Below are positions 24,130 to 36,313 of a stretch of 64,000 bases of DNA, in pieces; positions within the stretch are counted from its first letter, which is position 1; every line of letters begins with the position of its first letter. Position numbers and translations under genes: made by a program. The DNA is from Sinotaia quadrata. Taxonomy: Eukaryota > Mollusca > Gastropoda > Architaenioglossa > Viviparidae. The stretch spans positions 5,561,001 through 5,625,000 of the forward strand of contig CM054182.1 in assembly GCA_028829895.1 (NCBI GenBank). Direction: 5' to 3'. The notes under the pieces are model-generated. The model was given only the letters and a program-made list of their open reading frames with translations. It searched no databases and was not told the origin of the DNA.

Positions 24130-24325
24130 CGCGCTGGATTACCAGATTGGCCCCCTGACAAAGCAAGAAAAACCTCGCTGGGCGAATGGTGTGCATTGAC
24201 TGTGGATTACCCACCTGATTAAAGGTGACGGGCTGCCTTTGAAAGACGTGCCGGGTCACACCCTTTGCGGATCTCGGAAGCCCCACGTGGAACCAATGAG
24301 CTACCGTGTCAGCCCGATTAACGTG
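24130..24325 (-). mobile_element. tRNA-derived SINE, copy 1
   Basis: The minus strand begins GGGCTGACACGGTAGCTCAT, with TAGCTCATTGG like a Pol III A box and GGGTGTGACCC at a B-box-like position. Its body shares GGTGGG...ATCCA...GGTCAATGC-type sequence (around 24189-24215) with the copy at 30365. Confidence 0.7.
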
Positions 24326-25177
24326 GTTTGTGTTTCTACTACATCTGCCTGCACTTTGTTAGGCGCTGGCTTTCTCTACGCGTTTTTTATTTGTGGGTGA
24401 CTTCCCCTTGAAGTCGCTTCCACAAAACTAACCAGACATATTAACTGTACCAATAACCGTGAAGGCTCTAGTTACGTTTTTAAGAAAGATACTCTATGAT
24501 TGTTAGACATTTGTTGTTAATTTATAAGTACTTTGTCCATAAGCAATGGAGCATTTTATACATGAATAAAAATTATTTTAGTAGATGAGCTCCTAAATGC
24601 ACAGAACAAGAAGTTTTATTAATGATATAAAAATCATATATACCGTACTACGGGGAAAATGCTATTTTTAAAAAAAATGTATTTCTTCAGGAAATCACGT
24701 TTTAACTTCAGAAACACCGTAAGTATACCTCAAAATATCTTCCTCTGCATGGCATTCAACTGTTCAGACTGAAAGGGTCAAACACCACAAAGAAATACAT
24801 TAAAAGTATCTGCCAATGGCTATAATTCGCAAAAATTAAAAATATTACTAATCGTTTTTCCATTGTGGTCATAGTTTGATTTCACAATAAATATAATACA
24901 TACACAATCAAATGAAAACACAATAAATTGTCATATATTGCTCATTTAAAACTGAATAAACGTGTACAAATAAAATATTATATTTTACCAGTCACATTAT
25001 GCAAACTAACTATTGAATGTATCAAACAAAAAATGCTACAATCGAAAAACAGTTCATAATAATAAGAATGATGCCTTCGAAATTGTTCAGTAAATATCAA
25101 TAGTAGAACATTTTGGAGTGTACTGTTTCAATATCTCATCTTCAAGAAACTCCTGGTGTGGGTGTTGTGGTTTTATA
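24326..25177. other. Intergenic, no gene seen
   Basis: AT-rich unique sequence about 0.85 kb long. No array, RNA gene or coding feature noticed. Confidence 0.35.
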
Positions 25178-25490
25178 ATGAACTCCAGCTGTATTTGCGG
25201 GCATGTGTAAAATAAACTCCAGCTATATTTACGGACATATGTAAAATAAACTCTAGCTGTATTTACAGGCATGTGTAAAATAAACTCTAGCTGTATTTAC
25301 GGGCATGTGTAAAATAAACTCTAGCTGTATTTACGGGCATGTGTAAAATAAACTCTAGCTGTATTTATGGGCATGTGTAAAATAAACTCTAGCTGTGTTT
25401 ACGGGCATGTGTAAAATAAACTCCAGCTGTATTTATGGGCATGTGTAAAATAAACTCCAGCTGTATTTAGGGGCACATGTAAATGAACTT
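25178..25490. repeat. 34-bp minisatellite, block 1
   Basis: TGTAAAATAAACTCTAGCTG plus TATTTACGGGCATG, period 34 bp, about nine copies. The same unit reappears at 26697. Confidence 0.95.
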
Positions 25491-26030
25491 GAGGAGGAGT
25501 AAATTGCATATCCCTATTTCTAAACTTAGTAATTATATATTTGTTGCCACCTGACCTTGGGCACTGCTTATGATGATATTTTTGTAAGTACCAGGGTTGA
25601 AGTAAACAACTCAGGTGGAGAATATGCTAGAACTTGCTGATGCAAAACAAGCCAGTTCCAAGTGGACGAGTAGTTTTTCTGACTAATAGTCTCACATTTG
25701 TTTCACAACAAATTCATCCAAAGGGGATGGACCGAAAGTTACTTTGTTGAAGAAGTTCCATATTTTAATCACATTGAGTTTGACATAACTCAAGTCCGGT
25801 CATAAAGGCAATCAATAGCTTATGGTAAGTTAATTGACTGATAAAGAAAGACTGGGCTTGGAAATATTTCGTACATGCTTGCTATTGACCTATGATTTGA
25901 ATTTGGGAATGCTTAGGTCATTAAACCATTATTTTTGTGTTCACTAATTTGATTATGGTGTACATTATACCTGTAACTTTTGATCAATGATATATTTTTT
26001 ATGCTGCGTGTGTGAATATCGTTGCAAGGT
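25491..26030. other. Unique spacer between the two 34-bp blocks
   Basis: No repeat or gene recognised; together with the next element it separates the two blocks of the same satellite. Confidence 0.35.
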
Positions 26031-26690
26031 TTGTAAGCTGAGAATGTGTAAGAGAGAAAGGAGTTTAGAGATGAAATATCCCTGAAATTTAGCGTTGTCT
26101 TAATTTGACTTTTGTAGAAAGGAGCACGCCATTTTTGTTTTGTAACCTTGTATCTATTCAGACTGCAGTGACTACTGTACTCTACTGGATGACATTGGTG
26201 TGTGTCTCCAACATAGTTGTCGAACTTATCAGTAAACGTGTTGCTGTAAGTTGATTCCTGTTAATTCCGTTTGAGAGCCAATATGATGGAAATTGAAGTT
26301 GAGTTTGGTTTGGAGAGTTCACGGAGACTTTTTAAAACATTACTCATGATGTGTTTGAGTAGCGCACATGAAAATTCTGGAACACCCCTTTATGAACACC
26401 CCTCGTGATGTGCTTTGACAGCCATACAAAGTTCTGCATGATTCTCCAGGGTGTTCTTTGTGTGCACATGGAGGATTCTGGAACAATTTGTACGTATCTA
26501 GACAGGGTACGTTATTATTGTGTAAAGAGTAGAGTTTTACGACACCCTTTAAATCCGCCAAGTGAGAGACATGTTGGTCTTGTGGGAAAATTATCAATAA
26601 CTATAAATTAAGATTCTCAGTCATTTGTAATTATATATGTTAGTAATTAATAAATAATAATCACAATAAGTAAACGGTGCCCAGAGGTGT
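26031..26690. repeat. Dispersed repeat family, copy 2
   Basis: Aligns by eye with 41007-41460: TGTAAGAGAGAAAGGAGTTT, CTGAAATTTAG, AAACGTGTTGCT, AAGTTGATTCC and GATTCTGGAACA in the same order. The right end shares GCCAAGTGAGAGA and AAATTAAGATTCTCA with copy 1. Confidence 0.8.
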
Positions 26691-26696
26691 CACAGA

Positions 26697-27265
26697 ACTC
26701 CAGCTGTATTTACGGGCATGTGTAAAATAAACTCAATCTGTATTTAAGGGCATGTGTAAAATAAACTCCAGATGTGTTAACGGGTTTGTGTAAAATGCAC
26801 TTCAGCTGTATTTCTTTGCATGTGTAAAATAAACTCCAGTCATATTTACCGGTTTGTGTACAATAAACTTCTATTATAGTTGCTGGCTTTTCTTCGTTAT
26901 AATGACTGGCTTTTGAGATTATTGGCATTTGTAAATAAACTCCTGTTGTAGATACTCGGGCTTTTATAGTAAATTCCGGTTGTATTTACTTGTTTGTGTA
27001 CAATAGTTGTAGTTATTGTTTTTTGTACAATAAACTCCTGTTATACTATTATTTTTTGTACAATAAACTCCTGTTGTAGTTATTGGGTTTTGTACAATAA
27101 ACTCCTGTTGTAGTTATTGGGTTTTGTACAATAAACTCCTGGTGCAGTAAGTGGCTTTTGTATAATAAATTCCAGTTGATATTACTGGCATGTGTAAACT
27201 GTATATAAACTCATGTTGTAGCGACTGGCTTTTGATCAATAAACTCCTGTTGTAGTTGTTGGCTT
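26697..27265. repeat. 34-bp minisatellite, block 2 and its diverged derivatives
   Basis: The first units match block 1 (CTCCAGCTGTATTTACGGGC, ATGTGTAAAATAAACTC). Further right it becomes TTTTGTACAATAAACTCCTG with TTGTAGTTATTGGG. Confidence 0.92.
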
Positions 27266-27865
27266 TGAGCAGAGACAAATAAAAAGCGATTTTTTCTTTT
27301 CTGTGTTCGTTTTCCTTTTCTTCCTTTCTCCTTTTCTTTTCGTGAATTATTGGTTAGAGGTTGTTTTCACTGATTACATTCATAATTGCAAGAGTAGAAT
27401 TTAAGAGTTCCCGATTTTCTCCTTAGTTCACTAAATGTACATTTTAAATTTTTTTTGTACGCTCATAGTGCAGGAAGAAGACATTATTTGACTAAGTATT
27501 TTCATCACCATTACCATTACCTTTCGAAGACTGGAGATTATAGTATAATTTAGAAAATTAAATAATGTCGACATTTTACAACTTCTGTGCTATTTATTTT
27601 CTAAATTTAAAAACAGACGATAGTAAAATTCCTCAGTTTTTATCTCCGAAAGACAGGCAATTAAATTATTAATAAAAATATTGTTTTAAAAAGTATAAAG
27701 CAACCTACACTGTAAATAGTCTTTAAAAAGAACGAACAAACCCCCACATTTCCAGTTGATGGAAAATGATTGGTGGAAATAACTGAACCCAGTCCAGAGA
27801 GTGGGCGATTTATTTATGCTCTAATTACTTTCTGTTTTATATATTCTTGAAATGAGACATCTCTA
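27266..27865. other. Intergenic, no gene seen
   Basis: T-rich then AT-rich unique sequence. Confidence 0.35.
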
Positions 27866-28152
27866 TTTTAGTATGAAGAACAATAAAATAGTCTTGATAC
27901 TTCTACGAATGGTTAAGTGAATCATAACTCTATTTTAGTATGAAGAACAATAAAATAGTCTTGATACTTCTACGAATGGTTAAGTGAATCATAACTCTAT
28001 TTTAGTATGAAGAACAATAAAATAGTCTTGATACTTCTACGCGACTGATTAAATGAATCATAACTCTATTTTAGTATGAAGAACAATAAAATAGTCTTGA
28101 TACTTCTACGACTGGTTAAATGAATCGTAACTCTATTTTAGTATGAAGAACA
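27866..28152. repeat. 67-bp minisatellite, about four copies
   Basis: CTATTTTAGTATGAAGAACA and ATAAAATAGTCTTGATACTT repeat with a period of about 67 bp. Confidence 0.95.
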
Positions 28153-28435
28153 ATAAAACAGATGTCAATCTGGCAAGCTATATTTGGTTTGGTTTTATTT
28201 TTTATTTTTATTTTATTTTTTCTATTTTGGGGCGGGGCAAATCATTCCAAATTAGGCATTTTAATATTTTTATTCTCTTTGATGGGTATATTTTATGGTT
28301 GAATGCTTTGTTTGTTCGCTTGTTTGTTCATGTAATATATCCATATCCCTAATATTTAAAATATTTTAAGCCTTGAGTGTTCTTCAGGAAATGTTTGCTT
28401 ATTATGAAGGTTAGTGGGGAAATATGATGCTATGA
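28153..28435. other. T-rich spacer
   Basis: Low-complexity T-rich sequence; the 69-codon frame here is composition-driven. Confidence 0.35.
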
Positions 28436-29095
28436 TGTTGTCAATGTTTTCATGATGACGAGTGTGTTGTTCATGGTAGAGAGTGTTTTAATGGATTGTC
28501 TTCATGACAACGAGAGAATAATTATAATATTTTTGGTAGATAATTTTTTAATTGATTGTCGTGACGACGAGAGAATAAATAAATGTTGTTCTTAATAGTA
28601 GATACTGTTTTAATTGATTGTCTTCACGACAACGAGAGAATAAATTAATGTTGTTCTTAATAGTAGATACTGTTTTAATTGATTGTCTTCATGACAACGA
28701 GAGAATAAATTAATGTTGTTCTTAATAGTAGATACTGTTTTAATTGATTGTCTTCACGACAACGAGAGAATAAATTAATGTTGTTCTTAGTAGTAGAAAC
28801 TGTTTTAATTGATTGTCTTCACGACAACGAGAGAATAAATTAATGTTTTGTTCAAAGTAGACTGTTTTAATTAACTGTCTTCATGGCAGCGAGAGAATAA
28901 GTAGAATGTTCTTTGTAGAGAGTGTTTTAACTGTCTGTCTTCCTGAAAGTAGAATTCGAATGTTTTTAGCAGACAACAATTTCCTTAAAAACGAGAGTAG
29001 AAATTGAGTGCTCTTTGTCATTTCTTGACGTAGATCGTTTTTACAACGGCTAGAGTAGATGTACGTCATAGAGATCGTTTTAACAATAGCAAGTG
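28436..29095. repeat. 65-bp minisatellite, diverged at both ends
   Basis: CTGTTTTAATTGATTGTCTT and CACGACAACGAGAGAATAAA repeat about seven times; clean at 28600-28850. Confidence 0.93.
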
Positions 29096-29164
29096 TAAAT
29101 GTCAGTTGATCTTCTCATAGACATCTTTTCCCATAACGATTTCATGCGCACTGTATATTTGGCA

Positions 29165-29565
29165 GTAAATGTATAGGCCTCTGTTTTCTGTTTGTCACAT
29201 GGAATGTTTTAACGAAGCAAGTGTAATGTCGGTCTATGGGTAAGAATGTATAGGCCTCTGTTTTCTGTTTGTCACATGGAATGTTTTAACGAAGCAAGTG
29301 TAATGTCGGTCTATGGGTAAGAATGTATAGGCCTCTGTTTACTGTTTGTCACATGGAATGTTTTAACGAAGCAAGTGTAATGTCGGTCTATGGGTAAGAA
29401 TGTATAGGCCTCTGTTTTCTGTTTGTCACATGGAATGTTTTAACGAAGCAAGTGTAATGTCGGTCTATGGGTAAGAATGTATAGGCCTCTGTTTACTGTT
29501 TGTCACATGGAATGTTTTAACGAAGCAAGTGTAATGTCGGTCTATGGGTAAGAATGTAGGAAATT
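29165..29565. repeat. 78-bp minisatellite, five copies
   Basis: GTATAGGCCTCTGTTTTCTG and TTTAACGAAGCAAGTGTAAT. Copies differ at TTTTCT versus TTTACT in the order T,T,A,T,A. Confidence 0.96.
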
Positions 29566-29798
29566 TGTCAACTTACCTAGTTGCATTGAGTATATTTACT
29601 GTTTGTTAAACAATATTTAGCAGAAACGACATTAAAAGCAACATGTTATTCGTTTTTTGCACTAGACGAAAATATATAATTATTTATATTATAACGGTAA
29701 AATTTCCCTCCTTACCTCTTAATAAGTCAGTAACTATCATTAAATATTAAAATGCCTGTAAAAGGTATGTGCTTGCATGAGGCATGTGAATGATGATC

Positions 29799-29826
29799 AC
29801 ACACACACACACACACACACACACAA
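29799..29826. repeat. AC microsatellite
   Basis: (AC)n of about 28 bp. Confidence 0.92.
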
Positions 29827-30364
29827 GCACAACAGTAGTTGCTTGCCGAGACAACTTCCCCGCCAGGGCGAACTCGATGGCACTTTCAATAATGCCCCGT
29901 AAGGTTCGAGTACTTAAGACGGGGGATGTAGGCTGGTATCATTTGTTGACATTGCCACACGCCTCCGCCCCGTCCGACACCCGATAGCGCACATGTTAGC
30001 AGTGCGGCAGATCCTCATTACTCAACGCCGCCAACCTTTCCCTGTGACTTCAAAAGCGAGAACCGAGCGTGAGGAGAAGCATAAGGCTACCTGAAGGACC
30101 GAGGTTGTTTTGTTTTGTTTTTAACTCTTTGGTCACTGGGTGCCCACTGACCCACGTGTGAGCAGTGATGTTTGGTTCAAACGGACACTGTCCAGCGACA
30201 AGGATGTCGCAAACGCCAGTCGCCAGGTTGCCGCAAGAGAGCTAAGCACGTTCTGTCATAGAGTTGTTGGGTTTGGAATTATGGGGTCAAAGTTCAGCAT
30301 AGTCCTCGATAGAGAGAGGAGGTTACCAGGGTAATTAGCAAGCACCAGAGAAAAGGGATACACG
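29827..30364. other. GC-richer unique island
   Basis: About 540 bp noticeably richer in CpG than the surroundings. Open frames exist on the + strand, but none has a domain, good splice sites or a defensible start. Could be a regulatory region. Confidence 0.3.
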
Positions 30365-30545
30365 CGGTAGTGCAGACTATGGATCAGTGGTCTGTAGCAC
30401 AAATGGCCGGGATTCAATCCCCCACTTGAAGTGGGAAAAAATTGACATGCGATCCACGCTCAATCCTTCTTTCAAGGGGGTGGGATTCATGGTCAATGCG
30501 TCGGATGTGATAAATCAGGTCTCGTGGATATGATAAATCAGGTCT
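30365..30545 (+). mobile_element. tRNA-derived SINE, copy 2
   Basis: TGGATCAGTGG resembles an A box and GGGATTCAATCCCC a B box, about 30 bp apart as in tRNA genes. GGTGGGATTCATGGTCAATG downstream matches the body of the 24130-24325 element. The duplicated GATAAATCAGGTCTCGTGG closes it. Confidence 0.75.
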
Positions 30546-31229
30546 CGTGGGCTCCAGGCAGCGGGCGCATGTAAAGCTCCATTGTCAGTTCAAAATCAGA
30601 AAAAGAGACCATTTGGCTGCTTTCCGAACAAAACTGCGCCTAGAAAATTCACCAGACACTCGTTTTAGCTTTCACTCTGCCCACTTCTGCCGCTGTATAT
30701 CTTCCAGCCCCTCCCTGCTTGTATCCATACACGAAATCAGCAAAATTTGGAAACAGGTGTGAAATCAATATAAAAGTGTAAAATCAACAACTAAACAAGA
30801 AAAAAATGAATACAAGTGTCATGAAAGGAGGGGTGTGTGATTGTTAAGCTCAGTGCCTGCAGTATCACTCCCCACCCTCTAATTCAAAACAGTAACAATC
30901 GACAACGTCTTTTGATATGTTAGTTGTTACAAGTTATTTAAATATAGGGCAAATCGTAAAGAGAAAAGAAACATTATAACGTTGTCATACATAGTTAATT
31001 AATTAACTAGTAAACTTTATCAGTTATATGACATTAATTATTGTCATGAAAAGTATATTTGAAAGAAATAATGTACAGTGCCAATTTCAGTGGCGTAAAA
31101 TAGGTTGGGTTTTTTTTGTTTGTTTGTTTGTTTTTACAGAAGGAATATCAAGCTCAAAATTAGAAGTAGTTGCAGTCCTGCGTTGTGTAACATTAGAATG
31201 TTTTGTGTAGTTTGTCTAAAATAAATAAC
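30546..31229. other. Intergenic, no gene seen
   Basis: Mixed then AT-rich sequence with a (TTTG)n run near 31118. Confidence 0.35.
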
Positions 31230-32150
31230 TGTAGCTGCAGTATACGCTATGTAACTTTAATTTGGATTGTGTACCTGTAGAATATAATGTGATTGCTTAG
31301 TATAGTCTATGATTTAATTTTAGTTTTTGTTGTATAGCTGTGCTATTTGTCCAATAGCTTTAGTCTGTGTTGTGTACCTTTAATCCGAGTCATGAATGTG
31401 AAGCTTTAGTCTCTGGTGTGTTGATGTAGTGTATGATGTGTTGATTTAGTGTGTGTTATATGTTGATGTAGTATGTAATGTGTTGTTTTTTTTAGTCTGT
31501 AATATGTACCTTAAATCTTAGTTATGAAATCGAAGCTTTTGAGATCTGTTGATTTAGTCCGTGATGTGTTCATTTAGACTGTGATATGTTGTTGTAGTAT
31601 ATGATGTATTGATTTAGTCTTTGATATGTTGATTTAGTCTGTGATGTATTGTTTCAGTCTGTGATGTGTACCTTTAATCTTAGTTATGAATGTGAGGCTT
31701 TTTTAGTCTGTAATATGTACCTTAAATCTTAGTTATGAAATCGAAGCTTTTGAGATCTGTTGATTTAGTCCGTGATGTGTTCATTTAGACTGTGATATGT
31801 TGTTGTAGTATATGATGTATTGATTTAGTCTTTGATATGTTGATTTAGTCTGTGATGTATTGTTTCAGTCTGTGATGTGTACCTTTAATCTTAGTTATGA
31901 ATGTGAGGCTTTAGTCTATGATGCGTTGATTTAGTCTGTGATATTTTAGCCTATGATGTTTACCTTTAATCTTAGTTATAAATTTGAAGTTTTAGTTTGT
32001 AATGTGTAACTTTAATCTGAGCTATGAATGTGAAGTTTTAGTCTGTTTCAACAGTCTGTAATGTGAGTACCCTTAATCTGAGTTATGAATGTTAAACTTT
32101 AGTCTGCGCTGCGTATTTTTAGTCTGCTGCGTAACTTTAGTCTTCTTGTG
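31230..32150. repeat. Older, diverged part of the TTTAGTCTGT array, with a 211-bp tandem duplication
   Basis: TTTAGTCTGTGATRTGT-like units are spaced irregularly. A 211-bp block at 31491-31701 is repeated at 31702-31912, both starting TTTAGTCTGTAATATGTACC. Confidence 0.92.
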
Positions 32151-33000
32151 TTTTTTGTAGTTTGTGTTGCATAGTTTTATCTGTATTGTGTACTTTTAAT
32201 CAATTTAGTCTGTACTTTTAGTCTGTGGTGTCTACTTTTAGTCTGAGATATGTACTTTTAGTCTGTGGTGTGTACTTTTAGTCTGGAATATACAGCTCTA
32301 GTCTGTGTACTTTTAGTCTGTGGTGTGTACTTTTAGTCTGTGGTGTGTACTTTTAGTCTGGAATATATAGCTCTAGTCTGAGGTATGTATTTTTAGTCTG
32401 TGGTGTTTACTTTTAGTCTGTGGTGTGTACTTTTAGTCTGTGGTGTTTACTTTTAGTCTGTGGTGTGTACTTTTAGTCTGTGGTGTGTACTTTTAGTCTG
32501 TGGTGTGTACTTTTAGTCTGTGGTGTGTACTTTTAGTCTGTGGTGTGTACTTTTAGTCTGTGGTGTGTACTTTTAGTCTGTGGTGTGTACTTTTAGTCTG
32601 TGGTGTGTACTTTTAGTCTGTGGTGTTTACTTTTAGTCTGATATATAGCTCTAGTCTGAGGTATGTATTTTTAGTCTGTGGTGTTTACTTTTAGTCTGTG
32701 GTGTGTACTTTTAGTCAGTGGTGTGTACTTTTAGTCTGTGGTGTTTACTTTTAGTCTGTGGTGTGTACTTTTAGTCTGTGGTGTGTACTTTTAGTCTGTG
32801 GTGTGTACTTTTAGTCTGTGGTGTGTACTTTTAGTCTGTGGTGTTTACTTTTAGTCTGATATATAGCTCTAGTCTGAGGTATGTATTTTTAGTCTGTGGT
32901 GTTTACTTTTAGTCTGTGGTGTGTACTTTTAGTCAGTGGTGTGTACTTTTAGTCTGTGGTGTTTACTTTTAGTCTGTGGTGTGTACTTTTAGTCTGATAT
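32151..33000. repeat. 20-bp minisatellite with ~218-bp higher-order repeat
   Basis: TTTTAGTCTGTGGTGTGTAC repeats about 40 times. A distinct variant run beginning ATATATAGCTCTAGTCTGAG occurs at 32641 and again at 32859. Confidence 0.97.
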
Positions 33001-33289
33001 ATATACAGCCTGCCTTCCAGAAATAGATTTCTGTACACAGACTTTTAACTAAAGTAAAGATTAATCGGGCAGAAAAGAAGAGTATGTTATTTACTATAAA
33101 TGTAAAAAAATAAAATAAAAAAATACAGATATAAGTACATATAAGCAGAGCAGGAATATACGTTGATGGGTCAACTAAATATTAGTTTAAAATAAACAGG
33201 CAGTTTACATTGAAAAACTTCAAAAAAAAGAGTAAACATAAAGATTTTAGTACTTGTGCATGTCGCAGAAGAAGTTACAAAGTGCAGGC
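33001..33289. other. Unique AT-rich spacer
   Basis: No gene or element recognised. Confidence 0.35.
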
Positions 33290-33364
33290 GCACGCGCGCA
33301 CACACACACACACATACACACATACACACGCACACGCGCACACACGCACACACACAAACACACG
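33290..33364. repeat. CA/CG-rich microsatellite
   Basis: Imperfect (CA)n with CG interruptions. It creates Thr/His and Val/Cys frames on either strand. Confidence 0.92.
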
Positions 33365-33408
33365 CGGTTATGCAAGATATAGTGCGATGTGACCAAGTAT
33401 AACTGGAC

Positions 33409-33765
33409 TAGGACAGAAAAATGTTAAAGGTGTGAGTGAGAGAGTGAGGTCTGAATTAGTGAGCCTGGACAGAAAAATGTTAAAGGTGTGAGTGAGAGAG
33501 TGAGGTCTGAATTAGTGAGCCTGGACAGAAGAATGTTAAAGGTGTGAGTGAGAGAGTGAGGTCTGAATTAGTGAGCCTGGACAGAAGAATGTTAAAGGTG
33601 TGAGTGAGAGAGTGAGGTCTGAATTAGTGAGCCTGGACAGAAAAATGTTAAAGGTGTGAGTGAGAGAGTGAGGTCTGAATTAGTGAGCCTGGACAGAAGA
33701 ATGTTAAAGGTGTGAGTGAGAGAGTGAGGTCTGAATTAGTGAGCCTGGACAGAAGAATGTTAAAT
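33409..33765. repeat. 56-bp minisatellite, six to seven copies
   Basis: AATGTTAAAGGTGTGAGTGA and GAGGTCTGAATTAGTGAGCC repeat with little variation beyond GAAAAATG/GAAGAATG. Confidence 0.96.
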
Positions 33766-33849
33766 AATGAAATAACACGATAATTTCTAATCCATAAATT
33801 TAAAAAATAAGATGAACTTGATTATTAATGTTGTACACACAAAGATATG

Positions 33850-34285
33850 CAAGTTGTGAATGTGATTTATTTGTAAACACAAGATGTACAAGATGTGTGA
33901 TGCTTATTATTTGTAAACACATGTGCAATCTGTGAATATTTATTATTTGTAAACACATGTACAAGATGTGAGATATTTATTACTTGTAAACACATGTACA
34001 AGATATGAGATATTTATTACTTGTAAACACATGTACAAGATGTGAGATATTTATTACTTGTAAACACATGTACAAGATGTGAGATATTTATTACTTGTAA
34101 ACACATGTACAAGATATGAGATATTTATTACTTGTAAACACATGTACAAGATGTGAGATATTTATTACTTGTAAACACATGTACAAGATATGAGATATTT
34201 ATTACTTGTAAACACATGTACAAGATGTGAGATATTTATTACTTGTAAACACACGTACAAGATGTGAGATATTTATTAGTTGCAG
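33850..34285. repeat. 37-bp minisatellite, about eleven copies
   Basis: GAGATATTTATTACTTGTAA followed by ACACATGTACAAGAT, period 37 bp. Confidence 0.96.
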
Positions 34286-34920
34286 AAGCACAGCTCATAT
34301 AAGTAAGCTTTGGCAGTAATGCAGGTAAAAAATATCATTATAACTTACCAAATGTTTACCAATGATATGTATAAAACAAATCTTATATACTATCAAAAGT
34401 TTAAATGAAAAGATTATTATAACTGACAAAAGGTTTACATAAAATAAACCATGACAAATCGTTAATAATTTTAATAATTTCTTATCATTTACGTAAAACA
34501 GAAAACAAATTACTATAATTGAGAAAGTAATTCTAGTCGATTTAGAAAAACAAAAAAATCAATCTGTTATAAATGAGTAAATACTTTATTTTTAAAATTT
34601 TATCTTAAAACATGACTAACCAAATATTTCTAATAATATTGACAAAACATATAATAAATTATTATAACTTAGTCGACATTCTAATAGCAAATGTAGCATG
34701 TAACACTGAAAGTTAACACATGTTTTACAATCAATGATCAAATCATTCTAATGAACAAACGTTAATTAACGACCAAAATATAATACATGAACAAACATTA
34801 TAAATTAAAAATCATTATAAGTGAACAAACATTATAAATTAAAAATCATTATAAGTGAAATGTTCTAGATAAACAAAACATTGTTAATTATTCAAACTTT
34901 TACAATGAACCAGCTACAAC
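34286..34920. other. AT-rich unique sequence
   Basis: No clear array except a short duplication of AACATTATAAATTAAAAATC near 34794-34850. No gene. Confidence 0.4.
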
Positions 34921-34924
34921 AATT

Positions 34925-35275
34925 ATGAGTAAGCATTGCAGAACTAGAGTGCTGTATGTCTGGACGCACATTGTAGAGCTAGAGTACTGTATAACGATCT
35001 GCGCTCATATTATTCTAGAACTAGAGTACTGTATAACGATCTGTGCTCATATTCTAGAACTAGAGTGCTGTATAACGATCTGCGCTCATATTCTAGGACT
35101 AGAGTGACAGGTAATGAACTGCGCTCATATTCTAGAACTAGAGTACTGTTTAACGATCTGCGCTCATATTCTAGAACTAGAGTGTTATATAATGATCTGC
35201 GCTCATATTCTAGAACTAGAGTGCTATGTAATGATCTGCGCTCATATTCTAGAACTAGAGTGCTATGTAATGATC
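34925..35275. repeat. 39-bp minisatellite with internal palindrome (13-codon unit)
   Basis: CTGCGCTCATATTCTAGAAC and TAGAGTACTGTATAACGAT, about eight copies. Each contains CTAGAACTAG, a near-perfect inverted repeat. Confidence 0.95.
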
Positions 35276-35824
35276 GTATATCGTCAACAAGACACTTCGT
35301 GCCTACTACAAACCGAATGAGATCTCAGTTAGTTATCAGTGCTTTACTTTTGTACACTCCACCCAGAACATTAAAACTCCTAAATTTGTTCGGATTAATA
35401 AATTCCTGAAATAGAAAATGTCAAGCTAAATACATTATTCTTTTGGGTGCTTTTTCCCTGTATGAAGCTAACCATAGGATTCATTGCACTATCTTCCGTA
35501 ATCTCGCCCGCAAGATTAAAGTAAAGGGTGGTTAGGGTGGAAAGGCGAAAACAAATCCGTTAATTCCTTTTAATACAAATATAAAGAACTTGGAAATGGG
35601 TCTTGACAGGAATGTAGCGATTTACTCAACAGTATGGAAACGGATATTTCTTACGGCATTTATTGTAAAAGCTGAATATAGCACTTTTGTAACGAATTTT
35701 TTTTTTTAATGGCTTTCGGGTTAAGGAGTAACTTTGAGGGGTTTCTTTGAGGTTGGAAGGGGGAGGGTTGCGTGCTTTTTTCTAAAAAAACAACAACAAA
35801 GAATATGTAAATATTCCGTAATGA
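35276..35824. other. Intergenic, no gene seen
   Basis: Unique sequence with a poly-T run near 35700. Confidence 0.35.
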
Positions 35825-36065
35825 ATAATATTAAAATACTTTCATTAATGAATATTCTGGGGTTAAGATATAATATAAATGTCTTTTCATTAATGAATAT
35901 TTAGGGGTTCCTTCCTAAGATATAATATAAATATCTTTTCATTAATGAGTATTTGGGGTTCTTTCCTAAGATATAATAAAAATTACTTTTCTTTAAAGAA
36001 TGTTTGGGGAATAAGGAATAATATAAATGTCTTTTCATTAAGGAATATTTTGGGGTTCCTTTGTA
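35825..36065. repeat. ~52-60 bp degenerate minisatellite
   Basis: TCTTTTCATTAATGAATATT with TAAGATATAATATAAAT recurs about four times. Confidence 0.88.
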
Positions 36066-36253
36066 ACAAATAATTTAAGATGCTTCTACAAGTAATATGA
36101 GCTAAAGTAAAAAATATCAAAAGTTCTTTAGAAACAAGACATTTCCTGGATCTTCCGTAGAAATAATGTTTGGTTCGTCATTGATGAACAAGGTCTTCAG
36201 TACAGGTTCTGAAATTTTTTTTGGTACGGAATAAGTTATATATCTTCAGTAAT

Positions 36254-36313
36254 AAATAATTAGTTATGGGTGATTAATTAATAATAATTATTATTATAAC
36301 CATTAACTAGGTG
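36254..36313. repeat. Fragment of the dispersed repeat family
   Basis: GGGTGATTAATTAATAATAA and AACCATTAACTAGGTGG match the right end of the 22205-23215 copy. Confidence 0.65.

Noticed and set aside
30365..30430. Possible tRNA gene
   Set aside because: A- and B-box-like motifs are present, but no cloverleaf with a proper acceptor stem could be formed by eye and the body continues into shared SINE sequence.
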